Positions 46,051 to 53,621 of a stretch of 64,000 nucleotides of DNA are shown here, piece after piece. The translations under genes were made by a program, and so were the position numbers. The notes beneath the pieces were generated by a model. The model was given only the letters and a program-made list of their open reading frames with translations, searched no databases and was not told the DNA's origin. Source of the stretch: Bacillota bacterium (GTDB lineage: Bacteria > Bacillota_A > Clostridia > Lachnospirales > Lachnospiraceae). Numbering within the stretch: position 1 is the stretch's first letter; every line of letters starts with the position of its first letter. The stretch covers positions 1 through 64,000 of the forward strand of contig JAEYMU010000026.1 of assembly GCA_023407175.1 (NCBI GenBank), written 5' to 3'.

Positions 46051-46368
46051 TCACTGTATATGTATGGAGGAATGCCTGTGGCGCCTGTGTCGGGAGTGTC
46101 TGTGCTCCGAAGCAGCGGGAGATATCTGCCGGTCGGCTCGCTCTCTGCCGTCCTGTCCCGGAACAAAGGTCTGCCTTGATCTGTTGAGAGGATCTGCGTT
46201 TTCTGAACTCCTGGTATCTTTTGGGATTCTCCTTCTGGTTTGTATTGTAAGGCCAAGGATTAAGCCTAGCAGAAAGAACACTACAATCAATGTGAGGTAT
46301 ATTACCAAAATACTTGTATTAGTGATCAGACCTGTTAAGAGTCCTGAAACATAGATTATGCATCCCAT
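46051..46368 (-). CDS. Hypothetical membrane protein
   Basis: A 105-aa frame with two hydrophobic segments (about 2-20 and 22-42) and a basic, His/Arg-rich tail ending HRHSRHRRHRHSSIHIQ. AAAGGAG lies nine bases before ATG 46368; the in-frame ATG at 46398 lacks one. The low-complexity tail makes the C-terminal reading uncertain, though the hydrophobic N terminus is convincing. Confidence 0.45.
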   Translation of the reverse strand: MGCIIYVSGLLTGLITNTSILVIYLTLIVVFFLLGLILGLTIQTRRRIPKDTRSSENADPLNRSRQTFVPGQDGRERADRQISPAASEHRHSRHRRHRHSSIHIQ

Positions 46369-46538
46369 AATATTACACTCCTTTGCAGAATGCTTCACTA
46401 ATTATATATGCAGAGGGACCGGCAGTAGTGACTAAAATTTATTCGTGACCAAAGAATTTTTTGAGGGTGTGTCTGAAAACTGTTTGTGCAGTGTAGAATG
46501 GGCAATAAGCTTTCAGTGAAAATTTTCTAATTTGTATC

Positions 46539-46568
46539 TTGACAAAAAAGTAATGGCCTGGGTATAAT
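46539..46568 (+). promoter_or_regulatory. nif promoter 1
   Basis: TTGACA at 46539-46544 and TATAAT at 46563-46568 with 18 bases between. A transcript from here would meet the first terminator after about 90 nt. No sigma-54 element (GG-N10-GC) was seen. Confidence 0.75.
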
Positions 46569-46587
46569 AGCATCTAATAATTATTTC

Positions 46588-46605
46588 ATATTTTGGCTGA
46601 AATAT
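46588..46605 (+). promoter_or_regulatory. Leader hairpin 1 with hexaloop
   Basis: ATATTT, six-base loop TGGCTG, AAATAT: a perfect 6-bp stem located 23 nt before terminator 1. Its geometry suits an antiterminator or protein-binding site. Confidence 0.5.
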
Positions 46606-46628
46606 CAGATTTGTCATTGCGGCTGGCA

Positions 46629-46662
46629 AAGGTGTCTTAGATTCTACTAAGGCGCCTTTTTT
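46629..46662 (+). terminator. nif leader terminator 1
   Basis: AAGGTGTCTTAG and CTAAGGCGCCTT form a 12-bp stem (two G-U) with loop ATTCTA, followed by six T residues. It lies about 440 bases before nifH, so it must be bypassed or escaped for promoter 1 to express nif. Confidence 0.8.
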
Positions 46663-46738
46663 GAATTAAAAACGCGTTTATAATAGAAAAAGTACTAGTG
46701 TAAATTGTGCAAAAACATTTATTTTTGGATTAAAAATT

Positions 46739-46767
46739 TTGACAAATCAATGTATTGAAAATAATCT
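46739..46767 (+). promoter_or_regulatory. Possible nif promoter 2
   Basis: TTGACA at 46739-46744 with TAATCT 17 bases later. The -10 is weak, which may mean activator dependence. Confidence 0.5.
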
Positions 46768-46843
46768 GGCAGATGTTAAAATTTTACGCATAGAAATTGT
46801 AAATCAGAGCGGTATACAATTTCATGCCGGCAATTAATATATG

Positions 46844-46871
46844 GTTTGATTACTGCCAGGGGTAATCAGAC
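46844..46871 (+). promoter_or_regulatory. Leader hairpin 2
   Basis: GTTTGATTAC and GTAATCAGAC make a 10-bp stem (one G-U) around TGCCAGGG, 13 nt before terminator 2. The arrangement repeats that of hairpin 1 and terminator 1. Confidence 0.6.
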
Positions 46872-46884
46872 AATTTTCGGACAG

Positions 46885-46916
46885 AGACGTCATCGCAATA
46901 AATGATGTCTTTTTTT
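46885..46916 (+). terminator. nif leader terminator 2
   Basis: AGACGTCAT and ATGATGTCT (one G-U) around an 8-base loop, followed by seven T residues. It lies 185 bases before nifH, downstream of both promoters. Confidence 0.8.
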
Positions 46917-46939
46917 AATTTTAATATTCGGATAAGTAG

Positions 46940-47923
<984 letters not shown>

Positions 47924-47950
47924 AACTATATAAATTGCGGAGGTGTATTT

Positions 47951-48277
47951 ATGGTATTAGTCAGATCAATCATTCGTCCCGAGAAGGTCGGAATTGTATT
48001 ATCAGAATTATTATCCGCCGGTTTTCCTGCGGTAACAAAAATGGATGTATTCGGACGCGGCAAGCAAAAGGGTGTGAAGGTAGGCGAGGTATTCTACGAC
48101 GAGATTCCGAAGGAAATGCTGCTTATGGTGGTTGATGAAAAGGATAAGGACGATGTAATCAGGATCATCATGAAATATGCCAGAACAGGCGAAAACGGCA
48201 ATTTCGGTGACGGAAGAATCTTTGTCAGTCCGGTAGAAGAGGCCTATACGATCAGTACAAAGAAGAAGGGCCTGTAG
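47951..48277 (+). CDS. nifI1: PII-like nitrogen regulator NifI1
   Basis: A 108-aa GlnB-family protein with VRSIIRPEKVGIVLSELLSAGFPAVTKMDVFGRGKQKG at the start and the PII C-terminal signature GENGNFGDGRIFVSPVEEAYTI. In methanogens and clostridia NifI1 with NifI2 binds the MoFe protein and switches nitrogenase off when ammonium is added; 2-oxoglutarate reverses this. It lies 27 bases after nifH, as in the archaeal/clostridial order nifH-I1-I2-D-K. GGAGG is upstream. Confidence 0.95.
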   Translation: MVLVRSIIRPEKVGIVLSELLSAGFPAVTKMDVFGRGKQKGVKVGEVFYDEIPKEMLLMVVDEKDKDDVIRIIMKYARTGENGNFGDGRIFVSPVEEAYTISTKKKGL

Positions 48278-48284
48278 TAAGGCT

Positions 48285-48391
48285 GGAGGAGAAATCCTCC
48301 AAAGAAGTTGTAAAAAAAATCCTAATAGAGTAGGAGGAGAAATCCTCCGCCAAGGTTGTATCAAAAATCCTAATAGAGTAGGAGGATTGTC
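48285..48391 (+). repeat. 48-nt tandem repeat with hairpins before nifI2
   Basis: Copies start at 48285, 48333 and (partial) 48381. Each contains GGAGGA-GAAA-TCCTCC and TCCTA-ATAGAG-TAGGA. The partial third copy's GGAGGA is the nifI2 ribosome site. The two hairpin types share bases, so they are mutually exclusive, and the upstream TCCTCC or TCCTA can mask the ribosome site. Confidence 0.8.
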
Positions 48392-48775
48392 ATGAAGGAA
48401 GTTATGGCGATTGTCAGACAGAATAAGGTTAACGTAACAAAGGAAGCGTTAGCGGGGGCCGGAGTACCTGCCTTTACCTGCAGAAAGGTATTGGGAAGAG
48501 GGAAGAAGCTCATAGATATGACATTGCTTCGCTCCATCGTTGATTCCGGCGAGATACCTGCGACTCCGACCGGTGAATATTTATCGGAAACAAGCCGCTT
48601 GATATCAAAAAGAGTTTTTACATTGATTGTGGAAGACAATGATGTGGAGAAGGTAGTAAATACCATTATGGATGTGAACAGTACCGGTAATCCGGGAGAC
48701 GGAAAGATATTTATCCTTCCGATTTATGAAAGCTACCGGGTTCGTAACGGTGAATCCACAACGGATGCATATTAA
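48392..48775 (+). CDS. nifI2: PII-like nitrogen regulator NifI2
   Basis: A 127-aa GlnB-family partner of NifI1: MKEVMAIVRQNKVNVTKEAL, a longer T loop (KLIDMTLLRSIVDSGEIPATPTGEYLSETSRLISKR) as expected for NifI2, and the C-terminal GNPGDGKIFILPIYESYRVR. Its ribosome site lies in a repeat that can form hairpins, so its synthesis may be tuned separately from nifI1. Confidence 0.95.
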   Translation: MKEVMAIVRQNKVNVTKEALAGAGVPAFTCRKVLGRGKKLIDMTLLRSIVDSGEIPATPTGEYLSETSRLISKRVFTLIVEDNDVEKVVNTIMDVNSTGNPGDGKIFILPIYESYRVRNGESTTDAY

Positions 48776-48855
48776 ATTCAGTACCGGACAGAACAATATG
48801 GGCAAAATTATCGTATTTTTATGCTTGCCATAGCAATATGGCAGGAAGGAGGTTA

Positions 48856-48885
48856 GTGTGAATTATTGAAGGACATAATTCACAC
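48856..48885 (+). other. Hairpin upstream of nifD
   Basis: GTGTGAATTA, a 10-base loop and TAATTCACAC make a perfect 10-bp stem. The GTGTGA/TCACAC base matches that in the nifH leader. No T run follows, so it is an RNA stabiliser or processing element rather than a terminator. Confidence 0.65.
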
Positions 48886-48888
48886 GGC

Positions 48889-48935
48889 AAATTCGTGCAA
48901 CCGCTGCCCAAATTTGCGGTTTGCGCAGAATGGAG
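48889..48935 (+). repeat. Repeated structured ribosome-site block
   Basis: The block is nearly the same as 34803-34848 before the response regulator: both share CCCAAATTT, CGGTTTGCG and CAGAATGGAG in the same order, with a pairing between CCGC and GCGG. The ribosome site lies at its right end. Confidence 0.6.
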
Positions 48936-48942
48936 GACTTAT

Positions 48943-50532
48943 ATGAATGCAATGAACAGAGTACTGGATCAATATAATTCCAGAGTATATAAAAATCGTA
49001 AAGAGCATATGGTCGATGTAAATAATAATGACAGGAATAATGCGATAGCGGCCAATGTCCGTACGATTCCGGGCATCATCACACAAAGGGGCTGCTGCTA
49101 TGCCGGCTGCAAGGGCGTTGTTGTAGGACCGATTAAGGATGCCTTCATTATAACACACGGACCCATCGGCTGTGCCTATTATTCCTGGGGAACCAGAAGG
49201 CATAAGGCAAGGAAGGGGGAGGGGGAGGACAATTACCTCCAATATTGCTTTTCCACCGACCTTCAGGAGCCGGACATCGTATTCGGCGGCGAGAAGAAGC
49301 TAAAGCAGGCTATTAAGGAGGCAATGGATTTATTCAAGCCCCATACTATCATGATCTGCTCCACCTGTCCCGTTGGTTTGATCGGCGATGATATCCATGC
49401 CGTGGCAAAATGGGCGGAGAAGGAATACGGCATTAAATGTATTGCCTTCAGCTGCGAGGGCTATAAGGGTGTAAGCCAGTCCGCCGGACACCATATTGCT
49501 AATAACCAGCTGATTAAATTTGTAATCGGTGAGGGAGACAGAAAGATCACCAATCAATTTTCCGTAAACCTGCTGGGTGAATATAATATCGGCGGCGATG
49601 GCTGGGAGACGGAACGGCTGCTGAAGCGGATCGGCTATGAGGTGGTGTCAACCTTTACCGGCGGCGCCAAAATGGATGATATTAAGAATGCCCATCAGGC
49701 GAATTTAAGCGTAGTACAGTGCCACAGGTCCATCAACTATATCGCGGAGTTAATTGAATCCAAATACGGCATTCCGTGGATGAAGGTTAACTTTGTCGGA
49801 GTCGAGGCAACGGCGGAATCCCTAAGGAATATGGCAAAATTCTTCAATGATCCCGAGTTGATCGCAAGAACCGAGGAGGTAATTGCAGATGAGCTGGAGA
49901 ATATCGAACAGGATATGTCCTATTACAGGAGTAAGCTCAAGGGAAAGACAGCAGCCATCTATGTGGGAGGCTCCAGAGCCCATCATTATCAGTTTCTGTT
50001 AAATGACCTGGGTGTTCATACGGTGTTGGCGGGCTATGAGTTCGGCCACAGGGAGGAATACGAGGGGCGTGAAGTAATCCCCTTCGTCAAACCGGATGCC
50101 GACAGTAAAAATATCGAATCTATTACGGTAGAGCCTGATATTGAGAAATTCCATGTATATTTGGCGGAGGAAGACTTGAATAAATTAAAGGAAGAAAAGC
50201 TGCTTGATTATTACGGCGGTATGGTAAAGGATATGCCGGACGGAACCTATATGGTCGATGACCTGAACCATTTTGAAACGGAGGAATTCTTAAAGCTCCT
50301 AAAGCCCGATATTTTCTTCTCTGGTATCAAGGATAAATATGTGGCCCAGAAGGCAGGAACCTTATCCAGACAGCTTCACTCCTATGATTACAGTGGGCCT
50401 TACTCCTGCTTTCGGGGAGCGGTCACTTTTGCACGAGACGTTGCAATGGGTATCTACACGCCGGCCTGGAGCTATGTAAAGGCACCCTGGAAGACGACTC
50501 CAATTCTTGAAGGAATCATGGGAGGTGAATAA
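48943..50532 (+). CDS. nifD: Nitrogenase MoFe protein alpha chain NifD
   Basis: A 529-aa FeMo-cofactor-binding subunit. P-cluster Cys lie near residues 51 (RGCCYAGCKG), 77 (HGPIGCAYY) and 142 (STCPVGLIGDD). FeMo-co is bound by Cys near 260 (VVQCHRSINY) and His near 478 (QLHSYDYSGPY). The roughly 50-residue insertion around 385-435 (PDADSKNIESITVEP) matches the C. pasteurianum type, absent in Azotobacter NifD, which places this nitrogenase in the clostridial/methanogen molybdenum group rather than Vnf or Anf. nifK starts two bases after its stop. Confidence 0.97.
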   Translation: MNAMNRVLDQYNSRVYKNRKEHMVDVNNNDRNNAIAANVRTIPGIITQRGCCYAGCKGVVVGPIKDAFIITHGPIGCAYYSWGTRRHKARKGEGEDNYLQYCFSTDLQEPDIVFGGEKKLKQAIKEAMDLFKPHTIMICSTCPVGLIGDDIHAVAKWAEKEYGIKCIAFSCEGYKGVSQSAGHHIANNQLIKFVIGEGDRKITNQFSVNLLGEYNIGGDGWETERLLKRIGYEVVSTFTGGAKMDDIKNAHQANLSVVQCHRSINYIAELIESKYGIPWMKVNFVGVEATAESLRNMAKFFNDPELIARTEEVIADELENIEQDMSYYRSKLKGKTAAIYVGGSRAHHYQFLLNDLGVHTVLAGYEFGHREEYEGREVIPFVKPDADSKNIESITVEPDIEKFHVYLAEEDLNKLKEEKLLDYYGGMVKDMPDGTYMVDDLNHFETEEFLKLLKPDIFFSGIKDKYVAQKAGTLSRQLHSYDYSGPYSCFRGAVTFARDVAMGIYTPAWSYVKAPWKTTPILEGIMGGE

Positions 50533-50534
50533 GA

Positions 50535-51899
50535 ATGCTGGACTATACGACTAAAGAAACCTACGAAAGAAGCGCGCTAAGAGTTAATCCGGCGAAAACC
50601 TGCCAGCCGGTAGGCGCGATGTATGCCGCTTTGGGTGTGCATGAGTGTATGCCCCACAGCCATGGCTCTCAGGGCTGCTGTGCCTTCCACAGAATGTTTT
50701 TAACCCGTCATTTTAAGGATCCGGCCATGGCCTCCACAAGCTCCTTTACCGAAGGTGCTTCCGTATTTGGTGGAGGAACAAACCTTAAGACTGCGGCTAA
50801 GAATATATTTGATATCTATAATCCCAAGATTATTGCGGTGCATACCACCTGTCTTTCCGAGACTATCGGTGATGACCTGAATGCATTTATACAGGATATC
50901 GATGTACCGGAGGGAAAATATATGGTGCATGCCAATACACCAAGCTACTATGGCTCCCATATCACCGGCTTTAGCAACATGGTCACCGGCTTTATCCGTT
51001 ATCTATCGAAGAAAACTACGGCAAAGAACGGCAAGATAGCAATCCTGCCCGGTTTTGTAAATCCCGGTGACATGCGGGAGATGAAACGTATTGCAGGAGC
51101 GATGGGCGTTTCTTACACCATGCTTCCCGATACCAGCGGAGTAATGGATTCCCCTATGACGGGAAAATTCGAGATCTATCCCAAGGGCGGCACAACCGTG
51201 GAGGAGATTATCACCCTGGGAGAATCGGAGCTTACCATTGCCTTTGGCAAGGCAGCCAGTGAAGCACCGGCGGAGCTTCTGTATAAAAAATGCGGGGTTC
51301 CCTTTAAACTGCTTACTATCCCCATCGGTATCGGAAGAACCGATGAATATGTTATGGCACTTCAAGGCTTCACCAAGGAGGAGGTTCCCTATACTCTGGA
51401 GGAAGAGCGCGGACAGCTGGTAGACATCCTGATTGACATTCACCCCTATACGTACAATAAGAAGGTGGCAATCTTCGGAGACCCGGATACGGTATTAAGC
51501 ATGGCTGAATTCGCACTTGAGATGGGCATGATACCGAAATATCTGGTAAGCGGTACACCCGGTGATGCCTTTGAAAAAGCGGCTGTGGAGCTGTTCACCA
51601 AGTTTGGTGTAGAGGATTGCAGAGTAAAAGCCTCCGGTGATTTGTTCGAATTACACCAGTGGATCAAGGATGAGCCGGTGGATTTACTGATCGGCGGAAC
51701 CCATGGAAAATATATTGCAAGAGCAGAGGATATCCCCTTTGTCCGGGCAGGCTTCCCCATTATTGACCGCTATATCCATTCCTATCTGCCCCTGGTTGGC
51801 TATAAGGGCGGTATGAGATTTGCGGAGCTGATTGTCAATGCCTTGATGGACCGTCAAGACCGGGATGCTGCCGAAGAGGATTTTGAAATGGTTATGTAA
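50535..51899 (+). CDS. nifK: Nitrogenase MoFe protein beta chain NifK
   Basis: A 454-aa subunit. P-cluster Cys are at 23 (AKTCQPVGAM), 48 (HGSQGCCAFHR) and 106 (HTTCLSETIGDD). The long N-terminal extension of proteobacterial NifK is missing, as in C. pasteurianum. Translational coupling with nifD (two bases) matches the alpha2beta2 ratio. GGAGG overlaps the end of nifD. Confidence 0.97.
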   Translation: MLDYTTKETYERSALRVNPAKTCQPVGAMYAALGVHECMPHSHGSQGCCAFHRMFLTRHFKDPAMASTSSFTEGASVFGGGTNLKTAAKNIFDIYNPKIIAVHTTCLSETIGDDLNAFIQDIDVPEGKYMVHANTPSYYGSHITGFSNMVTGFIRYLSKKTTAKNGKIAILPGFVNPGDMREMKRIAGAMGVSYTMLPDTSGVMDSPMTGKFEIYPKGGTTVEEIITLGESELTIAFGKAASEAPAELLYKKCGVPFKLLTIPIGIGRTDEYVMALQGFTKEEVPYTLEEERGQLVDILIDIHPYTYNKKVAIFGDPDTVLSMAEFALEMGMIPKYLVSGTPGDAFEKAAVELFTKFGVEDCRVKASGDLFELHQWIKDEPVDLLIGGTHGKYIARAEDIPFVRAGFPIIDRYIHSYLPLVGYKGGMRFAELIVNALMDRQDRDAAEEDFEMVM

Positions 51900-51933
51900 G
51901 CAGTAAAGGGCAAAAAATTGCACACCTGCTTCT

Positions 51934-52064
51934 CGGGGTGATTATTCTTGCTTCCCTATTCCGATTCCCAATTTTACACGCCGTCATGCCATGCGGACGC
52001 ATGGCATGACACAAGGCGTGAGAGGATTTACGAGAGAAATCAGGAAGCAAAGATAATCACCCCG
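51934..52064 (+). repeat. Long nested palindrome between nifK and nifE
   Basis: Outer 22-nt arms at 51934-51955 and 52043-52064 match except for two positions. Within lies a perfect 12-bp stem, GTCATGCCATGC-GGAC-GCATGGCATGAC (51983-52010), flanked by ACGCC/GGCGT. As RNA it would form a long rod closed by a GGAC tetraloop. It may protect nifHDK message or reduce nifE expression; a MITE origin is the alternative. The surrounding 290-base gap has no gene. Confidence 0.8.
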
Positions 52065-52190
52065 GGGCAGATAAAAGTCAATTTCTATCGGCGAAAGCGG
52101 CTGATGAAAGGCGCTTATCCGCCGAAATTAACTTTATGCAACAGCTGGTTAGAGTATGCTCTGGGACAGGAAAGAAAGGAAGTGTATCGT

Positions 52191-53567
52191 ATGGAGCAGA
52201 CATCAGTAAAAAACGCAGAAATTATCGCCGGTTTGAGTGTGCTGGAGGAGAGAAAGAATTCCATTCTGTTAAAAAATGAGGGCTGCGGCGGAAATGGATT
52301 GCAGTGTGATAGCAACAGCGTGTCCGGTGCCGTAAGCCAGAGAGCCTGCGTCTATTGCGGTGCCAGAGTTGTGCTTAATCCGATTACGGATGCATTCCAT
52401 ATCGTTCACGGTCCCATCGGATGTGCCAGCTATACCTGGGATATCCGGGGAAGCCTAAGCAGCGGGGAGGATTTATACCGCAATAGCTTTTCGACGGACC
52501 TTAAGGAACAGGATGTTATCTTTGGCGGGGAGAAGCGGCTGGCTGCTGCAATCGATGAGGTGGTGGAAAAGCATCACCCAAAGCTCATTTTTATCTATGC
52601 CACCTGTATTGTAGGTGTCATCGGAGATGACGTGGAGTCTGTCTGTAAGACCATGTCAGCCAAGCATAATATCCGTGTGATACCGGTAAAATCCCCGGGG
52701 TTTTCCGGAAATAAATCCGTTGGCTATAAGATGGCCTGCAACGCTATCATGGAGCTGCTCCTTCCCCATAAGGATCAGGAGAAAAGAAGGGGCATCAATA
52801 TACTCGGCGATTTTAACCTGGCAGGAGAGGTTTGGATTGTAAAGGACTATTTGAATAAAATTGGGATACCTGTGGTGGCGACCATCACGGGAGATTCAGA
52901 CTATGAGACATTAATCAAGGCGCCCTCTGCACAGCTGAACGTTGTACAGTGTGCCGGTTCCAGTACCTATCTTGCAAGCCGTATGGAGGAAGAGATGGGT
53001 ATTCCTTATATTAAGATCAGTTTTTACGGAATTGAAGATACGATAAATTCTTTGGTAAGGATTGCCGAAGCACTGGGAGATGAAACAGCAAGGAAGAAGG
53101 CAATTGCTTTTGGAGAAACGGAAAAGGCAAGACTGAAGGAATTTTTATCCATATACCGGAGAAATCTCGAGGGCAAGAAGGCTGCTATTTATGTGGGCGG
53201 AGGCTTTAAGGCCATTTCCCTGATCCGCCAGTTTAAGTCCCTCGGCATGGATACCGTAGTAGTCGGTACCCAGACCGGTAAAAAGGATGACTATGAAATC
53301 ATTGAGAGCATTGTAAATAAAGACACGGTTATTCTGGATGATGCCAATCCCGCGGAGCTCGAGCGGTTTATGAAGGAAAAGGGAGCGGATATCCTGGTGG
53401 GAGGTGTGAAGGAGCGGCCCCTGGCCTATAAGCTTGGCATTGCCTTTTGCGATCATAATCATGAGAGAAAGCATCCTCTGTGCGGCTTTGACGGAGTTGT
53501 AAATTTCACAAAGGAAATCAACCAGAGCATGAATAATCCGGTTTGGAGATATATCAAAAATAAATAA
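52191..53567 (+). CDS. nifE: FeMo-cofactor scaffold protein NifE
   Basis: A 458-aa NifD paralogue that with NifN hosts FeMo-co maturation. Cluster Cys in RACVYCGARVVLNP, HGPIGCASYTW and ATCIVGVIGDD are present; the NifD FeMo-co His region is replaced (HNHERKHPLCGFDG). AAGGAAG precedes ATG 52191. The open frame extends upstream to 51948 through the palindrome, but lacks similarity there. nifN-B follows 54 bases later. Confidence 0.93.
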   Translation: MEQTSVKNAEIIAGLSVLEERKNSILLKNEGCGGNGLQCDSNSVSGAVSQRACVYCGARVVLNPITDAFHIVHGPIGCASYTWDIRGSLSSGEDLYRNSFSTDLKEQDVIFGGEKRLAAAIDEVVEKHHPKLIFIYATCIVGVIGDDVESVCKTMSAKHNIRVIPVKSPGFSGNKSVGYKMACNAIMELLLPHKDQEKRRGINILGDFNLAGEVWIVKDYLNKIGIPVVATITGDSDYETLIKAPSAQLNVVQCAGSSTYLASRMEEEMGIPYIKISFYGIEDTINSLVRIAEALGDETARKKAIAFGETEKARLKEFLSIYRRNLEGKKAAIYVGGGFKAISLIRQFKSLGMDTVVVGTQTGKKDDYEIIESIVNKDTVILDDANPAELERFMKEKGADILVGGVKERPLAYKLGIAFCDHNHERKHPLCGFDGVVNFTKEINQSMNNPVWRYIKNK

Positions 53568-53621
53568 TTTGTCTGCTGTTCTATTATGTATATGCCGTCT
53601 GCCGGCAGATTGGAGGCTTGT

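Noticed and set aside
46040..46354. 104-aa plus-strand frame opposite the small membrane protein
   Set aside because: Cys/Arg-rich composition, no ribosome site, and the opposite strand has a membrane-protein pattern with AAAGGAG.
46539..46868. Sigma-54 promoter for nif
   Set aside because: No TGGCAC-N5-TTGC pattern was found; sigma-A-like elements are present instead.
48285..48391. Possible CRISPR array
   Set aside because: Only two full 48-nt units that repeat head to tail without spacers; they form hairpins at a ribosome site.
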